From NCBI RefSeq assembly GCF_018449545.1, contig NZ_JAAVUR010000006.1, positions 124,001 to 188,000 on the forward strand: a stretch of DNA of 64,000 bases. Direction: 5' to 3'. Numbering within the stretch: position 1 is the first letter of the stretch; each line of letters starts with the position of its first letter. Of the stretch, positions 25,244 to 34,503 are shown piece after piece. Origin of the DNA: Granulicella sp. dw_53 (GTDB taxonomy: Bacteria; Acidobacteriota; Terriglobia; Terriglobales; Acidobacteriaceae). A model generated the notes under the pieces. It was not told the DNA's origin. It was given only the letters and a program-made list of their open reading frames with translations, and searched no databases. The translations under genes and the position numbers were made by a program.

Positions 25244-28200
25244 ATGTCGGGATTCGCAATACGTAACCCATATCTGATCGTCGTTCTCTGCTTTCTGGTG
25301 ATGATCCTCGGCGCCGTGAGTACAGCGGACATGCCGGTGGATATGTTCCCGCCCATTGAGCTTCCTGTCGTTGCGGTCGCCACGTTCTACTCCGGCATGC
25401 CGCCGCAACAGATCGAGACAAACATCACGTATCACTTGGAGCGGATGTTTACCTTGGCAAGCGGAATCGACCATATGGAGTCGCGCTCTCTGCCTGGCGC
25501 GAGCCTGATCAAGGTCTACTTCCGTGCGGGGACGAATCCGGACGCCGCTGCATCGTCGATTGCGACTCTCGCCATGAGCGATATGCGAGACATGCCACCG
25601 GGCACGTATCCGCCGATCGTGCTGAAACAGGACGCTTCAAGCCTGCCCGTTGCACTGGTGACGCTGAAAGGAGTCGGGCTCGATGAGAGCACACTCAAGG
25701 ATGTGGGACAGAACTTTGTCCGAAACCAGTTGGCGGGCGTGGCGGGCGCGTCCGTGCCGCAGCCCTTCGGTGGCCGCTGGCGGCAGATCATGCTCTACGC
25801 CGATCCCTTCAAATTAGAGGCGAATCAGCTCAGTCCCATGGATGTAGTTCGCGCTGTGAACGACTCCAATGTGATTCTTCCCGCGGGCGATGTGCAGGTC
25901 GGTCGATACGACTACAACATCTACACGAACTCGATGTTGAAGGGACCGGACGACATCGCGCAAGTGCCACTGAAGATGGTGGGTCAATCGCCGGTGCGTG
26001 TCGGCGACGTTGCGGTACCCAAGGATGCATTCTCGCTGCAATACAACATCGTGCGCGTGGATGGGGCCCGCGCGGTCTACGTGCCGGTCTTCAAGCAAGG
26101 TGGAGACTCGAACACAATTGCGATCGTAAATGGAGTGCAGACGACGCTGAAGAAGCTCTACGATGTGCCCTCGACTCTGGAGACCAAGGTGGTCTTCGAT
26201 CAATCGCGCTTCGTGAAGACGGCTATCGAGACCCTGGTGCACGAGGGCGGTATCGGACTCTTTCTCACCTGCCTGATGATCCTGATCTTTCTGGGCAGCA
26301 TGCGAGCGACACTGGCAGTATTTTTCTCGATACCGCTGTCGGTGCTGACGACATTCCTGGTGCTGCATCTTGCTGGCAGTTCAGTAAACAGCATGGTGCT
26401 CGGCGGGCTTGCGCTTGCGTTATCGAGGCTGATTGATAACTCGGTGGTGGTCTTGGAGAACATCTTCCGGCACCTTGAGGGAGGCGAGTCTCCTGCCGTC
26501 GCGGCGGAGAAGGGTGGCCGCGAGGTCGCATTGCCGGTGCTCGCAGGTACTCTCACAACTGTTGTGGTCTTCTTTCCCGTGACACTGCTCTATGGAGTGA
26601 GCCGGTTCCTGTTCACTGCTCTGGCGCTTGCGGTAGTGATCTCATTGTTCGCCTCATACTTCGTGGCCCTTACGGTAGTGCCTTTGTTCTGCGCCAGGTT
26701 CATTAAGAGCGCGCATGGCGACACACATACGATGCTGGACGAAGCACCAGCGAAGAAGAGCTTCGGAGCGCGATTCAACGAGCGCTTCGCAGCGATGTTC
26801 GACGTTCTATTAGTTAAGTACGATAACCTGGTGCGAAGGGTGTTGGAGCGACCGCAGGCGACGCTCACAATCTTCGGCGTTGTCTTCCTGTTGAGCCTCG
26901 GCCTCTTCCCGCTGCTTGGACTCTCGTTCTTCCCGCGCACCGATCCCGCGCAGTTTGTCATCAACTTCAAAGCTCCTTCGGGCACGAAGCTGGAGGCGAC
27001 GGAAGAGGAGACGGCGCGGCTCGAACAGCTCATTCGCCAGATCGTCTCGAAGCATGACATGGGAATGATCGTTTCAAATATTGGGCTCGATCCTGGGTTT
27101 TCATCGTTGTTTTCGCCGAACTCCGCGATGCACACCGGCTTTATGCAAGTGGCGCTGCAGCCGGAGCATGCTACGAGCAGCTTCGATTACATTAGCGAAG
27201 TCAAGAAGAAGATGACTTCGGAGATGCCAGAGTTACAGGCCTTCTTCTCCACTGGAAGTCTTGTGGATGGCGTGCTGAATATGGGATCGCCGGTGCCGAT
27301 CGACGTTCGGATTACGGGAACGGATATGACTGGCGACTACGACTTCGCGCAGAGGATCGCTACGCAGATCCGCGGGATTCATGGTGTGGCAGATGTATAT
27401 ATCCCGCAAGACATCGACTATCCGTCTCTGCGGTTGACGGTCGACCGCACACGGGCGAGCGAACTCGGACTGACCGAGAAGGAGGTCGTGTCGAATGTCA
27501 TCACAGCGTTGACCTCGAACCAGATGATTGCGCCCAGCATTTGGATCGATCCAAAGAGTGGAAACAACTACTTCCTGACAGTGATGTACAAGGAAGGGCA
27601 AGTGAAGTCGCTCGATGATTTGAAGGCGATTCCGCTGCATGGCGTCAATATCTCTCGGCCAACGCGACTGGATATGGTTGCAAATATCGAGCAATTCAAC
27701 GCTCCAACAGAGATGGATCACACACAGATTCGCCGGTCGGTCGACGTGTATGTTCGGCCAGAGCAGGAAGATCTAGGCCGCATCGCAACTGCGATCCACA
27801 AGATTCTCGACACAACGGAGCCGCCGCATGGCATCGAGGCGACGTTGATGGGAAGCGTGGAGTCTATGAGTGCATCGTTCCGTAGCTTCGCGATCGGGCT
27901 CATCCTCTCGGTCGTCCTGCTGTACCTCATTCTGGTGGCGCAATTTCGCTCGTTCGTCGACCCTTTCATCATCCTGCTCGCGCTTCCGCCTGGAATCACC
28001 GGCGTGCTGATTGCATTGCTGTTGTGGGGAACGACTTTGAATGTAATGTCGCTGATGGGAGTGGTCATGCTGGCAGGCATTGCGTTGTCGAACAGCATTC
28101 TCATCGTTGAGTTTGCCCATCATCTGATCAAAGAAGGCATGCAAGCGCACGAGGCAATCATCACGTCGTGCCGTGTGCGGCTGCGGCCCATCTTGATGAC

Positions 28201-28381
28201 CTCCCTGGCGACGTTGATTGGGCTCTTGCCGATGGCCTTGAAGTTGGGAGAAGGGAGCGAGTCGTATGCTCCCCTGGCCCAGGCGCTGATCGGCGGTCTC
28301 ACCGTCTCGGTGTTGTTGACGATCTTTCTGGTCCCAGCCGGATTTATCCTGGTCTACCGAAATCGCACCACACTCGCGTAG
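25244..28381 (+). CDS. RND efflux permease (HAE1-like), altered proton relay
   Basis: 1045 residues, twelve membrane helices and two large periplasmic loops, as in AcrB. N-terminal FAIRNPYLIVVLCFLVMILG, helices 2-6 at ~345-490, second cluster at ~880-1040. In helix 4 the AcrB Asp-Asp pair (LVDDAIVVVEN) reads LIDNSVVVLEN, so the second Asp is Asn. In helix 10 the AcrB Lys (LSAKNAILIVEF) reads IALSNSILIVEF, so the Lys is replaced. This variant seems to define a subgroup and not decay, because the rest is intact. Likely exports hydrophobic compounds or metals; the substrate is unknown. Last gene of the operon. Confidence 0.94.
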   Translation: MSGFAIRNPYLIVVLCFLVMILGAVSTADMPVDMFPPIELPVVAVATFYSGMPPQQIETNITYHLERMFTLASGIDHMESRSLPGASLIKVYFRAGTNPDAAASSIATLAMSDMRDMPPGTYPPIVLKQDASSLPVALVTLKGVGLDESTLKDVGQNFVRNQLAGVAGASVPQPFGGRWRQIMLYADPFKLEANQLSPMDVVRAVNDSNVILPAGDVQVGRYDYNIYTNSMLKGPDDIAQVPLKMVGQSPVRVGDVAVPKDAFSLQYNIVRVDGARAVYVPVFKQGGDSNTIAIVNGVQTTLKKLYDVPSTLETKVVFDQSRFVKTAIETLVHEGGIGLFLTCLMILIFLGSMRATLAVFFSIPLSVLTTFLVLHLAGSSVNSMVLGGLALALSRLIDNSVVVLENIFRHLEGGESPAVAAEKGGREVALPVLAGTLTTVVVFFPVTLLYGVSRFLFTALALAVVISLFASYFVALTVVPLFCARFIKSAHGDTHTMLDEAPAKKSFGARFNERFAAMFDVLLVKYDNLVRRVLERPQATLTIFGVVFLLSLGLFPLLGLSFFPRTDPAQFVINFKAPSGTKLEATEEETARLEQLIRQIVSKHDMGMIVSNIGLDPGFSSLFSPNSAMHTGFMQVALQPEHATSSFDYISEVKKKMTSEMPELQAFFSTGSLVDGVLNMGSPVPIDVRITGTDMTGDYDFAQRIATQIRGIHGVADVYIPQDIDYPSLRLTVDRTRASELGLTEKEVVSNVITALTSNQMIAPSIWIDPKSGNNYFLTVMYKEGQVKSLDDLKAIPLHGVNISRPTRLDMVANIEQFNAPTEMDHTQIRRSVDVYVRPEQEDLGRIATAIHKILDTTEPPHGIEATLMGSVESMSASFRSFAIGLILSVVLLYLILVAQFRSFVDPFIILLALPPGITGVLIALLLWGTTLNVMSLMGVVMLAGIALSNSILIVEFAHHLIKEGMQAHEAIITSCRVRLRPILMTSLATLIGLLPMALKLGEGSESYAPLAQALIGGLTVSVLLTIFLVPAGFILVYRNRTTLA

Positions 28382-28422
28382 AGACTCGTCCCTTCAAGGA
28401 TCCCGCAAGTTTGGAAAGTCTG

Positions 28423-28869
28423 TCAGGCGGATGGTGAGGTTGCTGCCATCCGCAACCAGCTCTCCATCACGTCGTGATTGACCAGGCCAGCTTGCTGCTG
28501 CATGAGTTTGCCGTGGAGGAAGACGGCGAAGTTCGGAATGCCACGCACGTTGAAGCGGGCTGAGAGCTGCGGGTCGTGCTCCGTGTCGACCTTGAGGACG
28601 AGGGCTTTGCCTGCCATGTCGGCGGCGGTGCGGGCGACCTCGGGTGCGGCTGCGCGGCAGGGTCCGCACCAATCGGCCCAGAAGTCGACGAGGACGGGGA
28701 CGCGGGCGCTCTGGATGATCTCGTCGAAGAGTGCGGTGTCGACCTGAAGGGGTTCGCTGAGCGCTGGCAAGGGATTCTTGCAGGCTCCGCATTTGCCGGT
28801 GTCGGCGAGATGAGTGGCGGTGACGCGGTTCTTTTGACCGCAGTTTTTACAGGTTCGGATGACGGGCAT
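28423..28869 (-). CDS. trxC: Thioredoxin TrxC (thioredoxin 2, zinc-binding N-terminus)
   Basis: About 148 residues. The N-terminal zinc ribbon has CKNCG and CGACK; a thioredoxin domain follows with the active site FWADWCGPCRAAAPEVA, the cis-Pro in RGIPNFAVF, and the C-terminal helix. This two-part layout is that of E. coli TrxC. A cytoplasmic disulfide reductase, often tied to oxidative stress. The start at 28869 is set by GGAGG five bases upstream; the ORF's extra six residues are rejected. Convergent with the RND permease gene. Confidence 0.94.
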   Translation of the reverse strand: MPVIRTCKNCGQKNRVTATHLADTGKCGACKNPLPALSEPLQVDTALFDEIIQSARVPVLVDFWADWCGPCRAAAPEVARTAADMAGKALVLKVDTEHDPQLSARFNVRGIPNFAVFLHGKLMQQQAGLVNHDVMESWLRMAATSPSA

Positions 28870-28936
28870 CGAGGCCTCCGGAGACAATCTTTCTACCCTA
28901 AGTTGGATGTAAATTGCATCCGGAAGGTGCAGACCG

Positions 28937-29719
28937 TCAGGCGCGGCGTCGGTAGCGGATGGCGAACTCGTAGGTGGGATTGGGCGGGAAGAGTTTAGCG
29001 ACCAGGCGAAGCCGCTCAGCCAGAGGCTGGGGAGCCAGGAGAGGGTACTCGCGCTCGCGGAGTTCGGAGTAGTCGAAGTCTACAGAGAGGGAGAGAAGGT
29101 AGATCGCGACCGCGTCGGAGAAGGCGGACTCGATGTAGTTGGTCTTCGCTTTCTCGTCGATACGAGGTTTGGCGTCGACCGAGGCGGCAGGAAGCGAGAG
29201 GGCTCGGCTCTCCCAGGCGTCCTGGCTGGTCTCGCCGCGGACGTCAGCGACAGCCTGGGTCCAGACGGCTTCGGTGAAGGAGTCGGGAACGCCGACAGCG
29301 TCGACGAATGCGTGGCCGACGTTGATGAAGAACTCAAAGGCAAGGGCGAAGCGGTCTCCGAGGAGCCGTGTGGAGATGAAGATGCCTTCGCTGGAGCCGA
29401 GGTTGACGTTGCGATGGCAGATGGCGTGTTCGCTGAGGTCCGGCGTGTAGGCGGAGGAGATCATGACCTCGGACTTCGCATCCGCGACCGGATCTGGCTT
29501 CGTCTCGCTCATCGCCAGAGGCACAAAGTAGTACGCCTTGCGCGAGAGCGCGGCAGCGATGGTGGTTGGAACCGCCTGCACCATGCGGGCGAGGTCCGGC
29601 GCGGCGATATTGGTATCGCCGTAGGAGGCATAGTGGAGGCCGTTGGGGGCTTGCTGCAGGACGGTGTCGCGGGCCACCTGGGTCGCCTGGATGAGTCCGG
29701 TTTGAACGCTTTCGGCCAT
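28937..29719 (-). CDS. Conserved protein of unknown function
   Basis: 260 residues, soluble, no signal peptide or membrane helix. It contains RKAYYFVPLAMSETKPDPVADAKSEVMISSAY, then HAICHRNVNLGSSEGIFISTRLLGDRFALAFEFFINVGHAFVDAVGVP, and a C-terminal YSELREREYPLLAPQPLAERLRLVAKLFPPNPTYEFAIRYRRR. I do not recognise a named family; similar proteins may be restricted to Acidobacteriota (inference). The ATG at 29719 has no good ribosome-binding site and is 19 bases from the divergent ATG at 29739; a TAGAAT element eight bases upstream suggests a leaderless message. Confidence 0.75.
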   Translation of the reverse strand: MAESVQTGLIQATQVARDTVLQQAPNGLHYASYGDTNIAAPDLARMVQAVPTTIAAALSRKAYYFVPLAMSETKPDPVADAKSEVMISSAYTPDLSEHAICHRNVNLGSSEGIFISTRLLGDRFALAFEFFINVGHAFVDAVGVPDSFTEAVWTQAVADVRGETSQDAWESRALSLPAASVDAKPRIDEKAKTNYIESAFSDAVAIYLLSLSVDFDYSELREREYPLLAPQPLAERLRLVAKLFPPNPTYEFAIRYRRRA

Positions 29720-29726
29720 AAAGAAG

Positions 29727-29733
29727 TATTCTA
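29727..29733. promoter_or_regulatory. Overlapping divergent -10 elements, leaderless starts
   Basis: The seven bases TATTCTA give TATTCT on the plus strand and TAGAAT on the minus strand. The plus element ends six bases before the ATG at 29739, and the minus element ends eight bases before the ATG at 29719. A TTGAAC lies 19 bases upstream of the plus element. With only 19 bp between start codons, both messages would begin at or next to their start codons. Confidence 0.5.
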
Positions 29734-29738
29734 ACTGT

Positions 29739-30056
29739 ATGGCAGAGGCTTCAGAGATCGAAACGCAGACCGGACCGCGAACGCTAGGCGGCGGGTACCT
29801 TTTTGGTGTTCCGGTGGGAGACCTGGGGTGGTTCGCGAGCCTGTTGATGAGCCTGGCGTCCGGGTTCGTGGCGTTCTTTATGGGCACGTTCCTGGGGATC
29901 GTCGGCATTCCTATCGTCAACAGCCTGACGCATAAGGGGATCGATCTCTCGTGGAGCTATAAGGGACCGGGCCTTTGCGCGGGAATCACAGTGCTGGCGG
30001 TGGCGCTGGCATATCTCGGAACGCTGTGGGCGAAACGGCATCTGCGGCGTAGTTAG
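29739..30056 (+). CDS. Small membrane protein of unknown function
   Basis: 105 residues. A short polar N-terminus (MAEASEIETQTGPRTLGGGYLFGVPVG), then two or three hydrophobic helices (WFASLLMSLASGFVAFFMGTFLGIVGIPI and LCAGITVLAVALAYLGTLWA), and a basic end KRHLRRS. No family recognised. It lacks a Shine-Dalgarno site and has a -10-like TATTCT just upstream, consistent with leaderless expression. Divergent from the unknown protein at 28937-29719. Confidence 0.72.
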   Translation: MAEASEIETQTGPRTLGGGYLFGVPVGDLGWFASLLMSLASGFVAFFMGTFLGIVGIPIVNSLTHKGIDLSWSYKGPGLCAGITVLAVALAYLGTLWAKRHLRRS

Positions 30057-30141
30057 TTAGTTCGGTCTCTGTCAGGTCTTCCTGGGTCTGCTATGCTTTT
30101 TTCTTCTGTTAAAAGCTAACTTTCTTGGAGGACCACCCCGC

Positions 30142-31896
30142 ATGTCACTCGTACGTCGCGTTGTGCGCTGGAGCTGCCTTTCGGCTGCTGCTACCGGCCT
30201 TTCCGTTCCTTGTATCGCCGCACCTCCGGGCTCTCTGCCGTCCTACTACGCTGCGCAGCCGCCGGTGGAGAACGTCGATCTGACGATGTACTCGCGGATA
30301 CGGGAAGAGGGCTTCAAGCACTCGCATGTGATGCAGTTCGCCGGAGCGCTGGCGGATGGGATCGGGCCGCGGCTGACGGGTTCGCCGAATATGGCGAAGG
30401 CGAATGCCTGGACGCGGGATACGCTGAAGACCATCGGGCTGGAGAACGCGCACCTGGAGGACTGGGGCGAGTTCGGGATGGGCTGGCAGCAGATCAACAC
30501 ATGGGTTCGGATGATCTCGCCCGATCCTGAGCCGCTGTGGGCGCAGGCTGCTCCCTGGTCGCCGGCGACGAAGGGCCCGGTCTCCGCTGAGGCGGTATTT
30601 GTGGATGCCCAGGAGATCAAGGACCTGGACAAGTACAAGGGCAAGCTGAGCGGCAAGATCGTGTTGCTGGGCGCTCTGCGGCCGACTCCGGATATCACGG
30701 AGCCACTGTTCCACCGCTACACCACCGAGGAACTGGCGGAGATGGAGACCTATCCCACGACGGTGGGACGCTCTGGCGCTCCCGATCCGCAGCGTGCGAT
30801 GGCGGATCGCGCTCGGCTGGCCGCGTTGAAGGCCGCGGCGTTGAAGATGATGACCGAAGAAGGTGTGGCGGCGATTCTCACTCCTTCGCGAGACGGCGGT
30901 AATGGCGGCGGAACTGGCATCATCTTCGACGACAACGGCGCGAACCTGGTTCGCGGCGCGCAGGCGAAGGACAAGGCAGTGACGATCCCGAATGCGGTCA
31001 TGATGACCGAGCACTACAACCGGCTGGCGCGACTGCTGCAGGCGAAGGTTCCGGTGACGCTGGAGCTGAACATCGAGACCAAGTTCACAGGCGACCATGA
31101 GCATGGCTTCAACACCGTCGCGGAGATTCCGGGCACCGATCCTAAGTTGAAGGATCAGGTGGTGATGGTCGGCGGGCATCTGGATAGCTGGATCTCTGGC
31201 ACCGGAGCGACGGACAACGGCGCGGGATCAGTGGTGGCGATGGAGGCGGTTCGCATCCTGAAGGCCTTGGGCGTGAAGCCGAAGCGGACCATCCGGATCG
31301 CGCTGTGGTCCGGCGAGGAGCAGGGCCTGTACGGATCGGAGGGGTACGTGAAGCAGCACTTCGGTACCTTCGCGGAGCCGAAAGATGCGGACCCGAACGC
31401 GCCCACCTACCTTCGTCAGCGTGGAGCTTTGACGACGACCAAGGAGTGGGAGACGCTCGATGCCTACTACAACCTCGACAACGGCACAGGCAAGGTTCGC
31501 GGAGTGTACACGCAGGAGAACTATGCGATCGCTCCGATCTTCCGACAGTGGATCGCGCCGTTGAAGGATCTTGGCGTATCGACGATCAGCTACCGGAACA
31601 CGGGCGGCACGGACCACCTGTCGTACGACGCGGTGGGTCTGCCGGGCTTCCAGTACATTCAGGACCCGATGGACTACGAGACGCGAACGCACCACTCGGA
31701 TATGGATACCTACGACCGGCTGCATCCGCTGGATCTGGAGCAGGCTGCGGTGGTGGAGGCGATCTTCCTCTACAACACCAGCGAGCGCGAGGCGATGATG
31801 CCGCGCAAGCCGTTCCCGCATCCGGAGAACGAACGAAAGGCTATCGCGCCCATTCCGGGGATCTACCCGAATGAGGTCGGTGAACCAGATAAGTAG
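30142..31896 (+). CDS. M28-family zinc aminopeptidase/carboxypeptidase, exported
   Basis: 584 residues. Signal peptide (VVRWSCLSAAATGLSVPCIAA), a PA-like inserted region (~140-310), and an M28 catalytic domain. Metal ligands appear in order as GGHLDSW (~345), GATDNGAG (~357), GEEQG (~392, general base and ligand), YNLDNGTG (~445) and RTHHSDMDTYD (~517). Periplasmic or secreted exopeptidase that would trim peptides. GGAGG is present before the ATG, at wider than usual spacing. It is followed by a strong hairpin terminator. Confidence 0.92.
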   Translation: MSLVRRVVRWSCLSAAATGLSVPCIAAPPGSLPSYYAAQPPVENVDLTMYSRIREEGFKHSHVMQFAGALADGIGPRLTGSPNMAKANAWTRDTLKTIGLENAHLEDWGEFGMGWQQINTWVRMISPDPEPLWAQAAPWSPATKGPVSAEAVFVDAQEIKDLDKYKGKLSGKIVLLGALRPTPDITEPLFHRYTTEELAEMETYPTTVGRSGAPDPQRAMADRARLAALKAAALKMMTEEGVAAILTPSRDGGNGGGTGIIFDDNGANLVRGAQAKDKAVTIPNAVMMTEHYNRLARLLQAKVPVTLELNIETKFTGDHEHGFNTVAEIPGTDPKLKDQVVMVGGHLDSWISGTGATDNGAGSVVAMEAVRILKALGVKPKRTIRIALWSGEEQGLYGSEGYVKQHFGTFAEPKDADPNAPTYLRQRGALTTTKEWETLDAYYNLDNGTGKVRGVYTQENYAIAPIFRQWIAPLKDLGVSTISYRNTGGTDHLSYDAVGLPGFQYIQDPMDYETRTHHSDMDTYDRLHPLDLEQAAVVEAIFLYNTSEREAMMPRKPFPHPENERKAIAPIPGIYPNEVGEPDK

Positions 31897-31927
31897 CCGC
31901 ATAAGCAGTACAGATAAGTAGTTAGAT

Positions 31928-31951
31928 AGGGGCGGCTCCTTAGCCGCCCCT
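31928..31951 (+). terminator. Terminator after the M28 peptidase gene
   Basis: Perfect 10-bp inverted repeat AGGGGCGGCT/AGCCGCCCCT with a CCTT loop, extendable by one pair, then TACTTATTTA. 31 bases after the stop. The rest of the gap up to 32192 shows no gene. Confidence 0.8.
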
Positions 31952-32192
31952 ACTTATTTAAGGCTAGGTATGTTCGCATTGTGCTGCTTTGTTTGGGGTT
32001 AGGTGGGTATCGAAGAACTGCTTTGTGGGTGCTGATCTCAGCGTGTTCGTTGGGGTTGGAGAGGGCGCGTGGAATAGACGGCGGCGGTATGGGTTAACCA
32101 CTATGTACTCTCACGAAACATACATTGATGCATGTGTCTGTTCTGTTCGGCCGATGCGTTTCCTGGCAGCAACCATTTCCCAGAGGAGTTTC

Positions 32193-33503
32193 ATGAGCCG
32201 TATCCTTGTTTGCGCAATTCCCGCCCTTGGGCATATCAATCCCATGCTCATGGCGGCGGAGTATCTGAGAGAGCGCGGACATCATGTGATCTTCAACACC
32301 TCGGAGGGGTGCCGTGAGCGGGTGCTGGCTTTGGGTCTGTCCTTTGAGCCACATCTGGATAACGCCAACTTCGATCACAATGACTGGAGCGAGAGCTTTC
32401 CAGAGTTAAAGAAGATAGAGCCGGGACCGGACCAGACGAACTTCTACATTAAGTACTTACTGGGCGACTCCATTCCGGCGCAGTACCGTTGCATTCGAAA
32501 GATTATCAAGAGTGAGAGTATCGACCTTGTCCTGACGGACATGTTGTTTATGGGGACGTTTCCGTTCCTACTGGGGCCAAGAGAGGCTCGTCCTCCGATG
32601 ATCGCTTGTGGCGTGGTGGGATCGGCGTTGCGCGATGTGGCCTATTCGCCCTTTACGGGCCCGGATGCAACGAAGGAGGGCCGGAAGCAGATCGCCGAGG
32701 ACAACCGGCTGTTCAACGAGGCGCTTCGACCGGGGAACAAGCATCTGGACAGGGTGATTGAGGGGCTGGGAGTTCCTAGTCCTGGAGAGATCTTCTACGA
32801 CCGTCTGTACACGCTTCCGGATGTGTTCCTGCAGTTCAGCGCGGAGGACTTCGAGTATCCGATGGAGAACAAGCCGAAGAACTTTCACTTCGCCGGCCCG
32901 ATCCTACCGAAGGAGACGGTGACGGAGCCTCCGGCATGGATGAAGAAGCTGGACCGTTCGCGTCCGGTGGTGTTCGTGACGCAAGGGACGCTTGCGAGCT
33001 GTGATGTAGATGAGTTGATCAACCCGGCTTTGAAGGCTCTGGCCGATGAAGACGTAGAGGTCGTGGTTACTTCGGGTGGAGGCGATGTGGAGCAGATTCT
33101 GCGCACGCCGAATGCGACCGTAGAGTCGTACATCCCTTATGGACCGATGCTGAAGAAGACAGATGTCTTCCTGACCAACGGCGGATTGGACGGCGTGCAG
33201 CAGGCGCTGAGCCTCGGAGTGCCGGTGATTGCAGGGGGAGACAAGGAGGACAGACCGAGGGTCTGTGCTCGCCTCGCGTGGACTGGCGCAGGGATCAATC
33301 TGAAGACAGGTTCACCTACGCCGGAGCAGATTCGAGCAGCGGTTCGGGAGATGCTGGGTGATCCGAGGTATCGCGAGCGAGCGAAGAAGATGAAGGAGAG
33401 TCTTTCGCGTTACGATGCGCTGAAGACCGTTGCGATGGCGGTCGAAGCAGCGATCGCAGAGGACGCTCCGCGAAAGGCACGAGTTCGGCCCTCGTCCAGG
33501 TAG
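32193..33503 (+). CDS. Family 1 (MGT-type) glycosyltransferase
   Basis: 436 residues, GT-B fold. N-terminal domain MSRILVCAIPALGHINPMLMAAEYLRERGHHV with the sugar-acceptor His in GHINP. C-terminal domain with RPVVFVTQGTL, VESYIPYGPMLKKTDVFLTNGGLDGVQQALSLGVPVIAGGDKEDRPRVCARLAWTGAGINL, the nucleotide-sugar motif. The usual DQ before the last Asn is ED here. Resembles macrolide/flavonoid-type glycosyltransferases that decorate small lipophilic molecules; acceptor unknown. The start at 32193 has GAGGAG four bases upstream, and the longer frame upstream is rejected. Confidence 0.88.
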   Translation: MSRILVCAIPALGHINPMLMAAEYLRERGHHVIFNTSEGCRERVLALGLSFEPHLDNANFDHNDWSESFPELKKIEPGPDQTNFYIKYLLGDSIPAQYRCIRKIIKSESIDLVLTDMLFMGTFPFLLGPREARPPMIACGVVGSALRDVAYSPFTGPDATKEGRKQIAEDNRLFNEALRPGNKHLDRVIEGLGVPSPGEIFYDRLYTLPDVFLQFSAEDFEYPMENKPKNFHFAGPILPKETVTEPPAWMKKLDRSRPVVFVTQGTLASCDVDELINPALKALADEDVEVVVTSGGGDVEQILRTPNATVESYIPYGPMLKKTDVFLTNGGLDGVQQALSLGVPVIAGGDKEDRPRVCARLAWTGAGINLKTGSPTPEQIRAAVREMLGDPRYRERAKKMKESLSRYDALKTVAMAVEAAIAEDAPRKARVRPSSR

Positions 33504-33558
33504 GCCGCAAGCCACCCCTATCTTATAGCCTGGAATTGAAGGGCCGATAATTTCCGAT

Positions 33559-34425
33559 TCAGCGGCGCCATGCGCTGATGAGGTGGCCGGCAGTGCCGCG
33601 AATGGCGAGGGGTGCCGTTCGTTTGGCTGAGGGTGAGTCGGCGTGGCGAGGGAAGTAGCGGGCGTTGATCTCCTGGCGGCCGAGGTCTTCGAGGTGGTGG
33701 AAGGCGTGGAGCTCGGCTGCGACCTCAGTGGGAGTGAAGAAGAGCTGTAAGGGCTCACCGGCGAGCTGGACGCGGGCGGCGAGGGAGTCGTGGGCCAGCT
33801 GCTCAAAGAATGGCAGGGCGTGGCGGGGAAGGCCGTAGTCGAAGACGACTCCGCTGCCCGGAGCGCATGAGGCGATGAAGGCCAGGGTGCTGCGGAAGGC
33901 GGGCAGGGTGAGGTAGGGGACGACTCCGAGCCAGGCGAAGAGGGTGGGAGCCTTGGAGTCGAAGCCAGCGGCGTGGAGTTGCTGCGGGAGGGACTGGGTC
34001 TCGAAGTCTACGGGTGCGTAAGTGAGGTTTTGCGGGATGGGGATGGAGGTCTGGTGGAGGAGGTCGCACTTCCATTGCTGGGTGGCGGGGTGGTCAACCT
34101 CAAAGACGTGCAGGTGAGGGTAGGGGTTGCGGTAGGCGAAGGTGTCCAGGCCTGCTCCGAGGAGGACGTACTGGGTGATGCCATTGGAGACCGCTGTGGC
34201 GAGGGTGTCTTCGGCGTAGCGGCTGCGGGCCACGAGGAAGGCGCGTAGAGCCACGGAGAAGGGCTTGTGGAGCTTGGTGGCGGTCTTGTGGAGCTCTTCG
34301 GTGTATTGCTCGAGGATGGGGACGGCGATGGGGTCGGGAAAGATGACTGGGGAGTCGTAGAGCTGGTGGGCGGCGCGGCGGAGAGCTACGCGGAGTGCGG
34401 TGCGGGATGGGCGGGATTCTTGCAT
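33559..34425 (-). CDS. SAM-dependent methyltransferase, leucine carboxyl methyltransferase-like
   Basis: 288 residues. SAM-binding core: YVLLGAGLDTFAYR (motif I) and VFEVDHPATQQWK (acidic loop), then WLGVVPYLTLPAFRSTLAFIASCAPGSGVVFDYG. This pattern is characteristic of the LCM/PF04072 family (class I methyltransferases acting on carboxyl or hydroxyl groups of small molecules or proteins). Probably methylates an unknown metabolite. It is next to a glycosyltransferase on the opposite strand, which hints at, but does not show, a shared natural-product role. Confidence 0.88.
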   Translation of the reverse strand: MQESRPSRTALRVALRRAAHQLYDSPVIFPDPIAVPILEQYTEELHKTATKLHKPFSVALRAFLVARSRYAEDTLATAVSNGITQYVLLGAGLDTFAYRNPYPHLHVFEVDHPATQQWKCDLLHQTSIPIPQNLTYAPVDFETQSLPQQLHAAGFDSKAPTLFAWLGVVPYLTLPAFRSTLAFIASCAPGSGVVFDYGLPRHALPFFEQLAHDSLAARVQLAGEPLQLFFTPTEVAAELHAFHHLEDLGRQEINARYFPRHADSPSAKRTAPLAIRGTAGHLISAWRR

Positions 34426-34503
34426 GGGCTCAGACGGAAGGGCTGTAAGAGCGTGAGGCTTAACACCGATTTACACCGATGACACCGATTTGCTGATTGC
34501 CTT

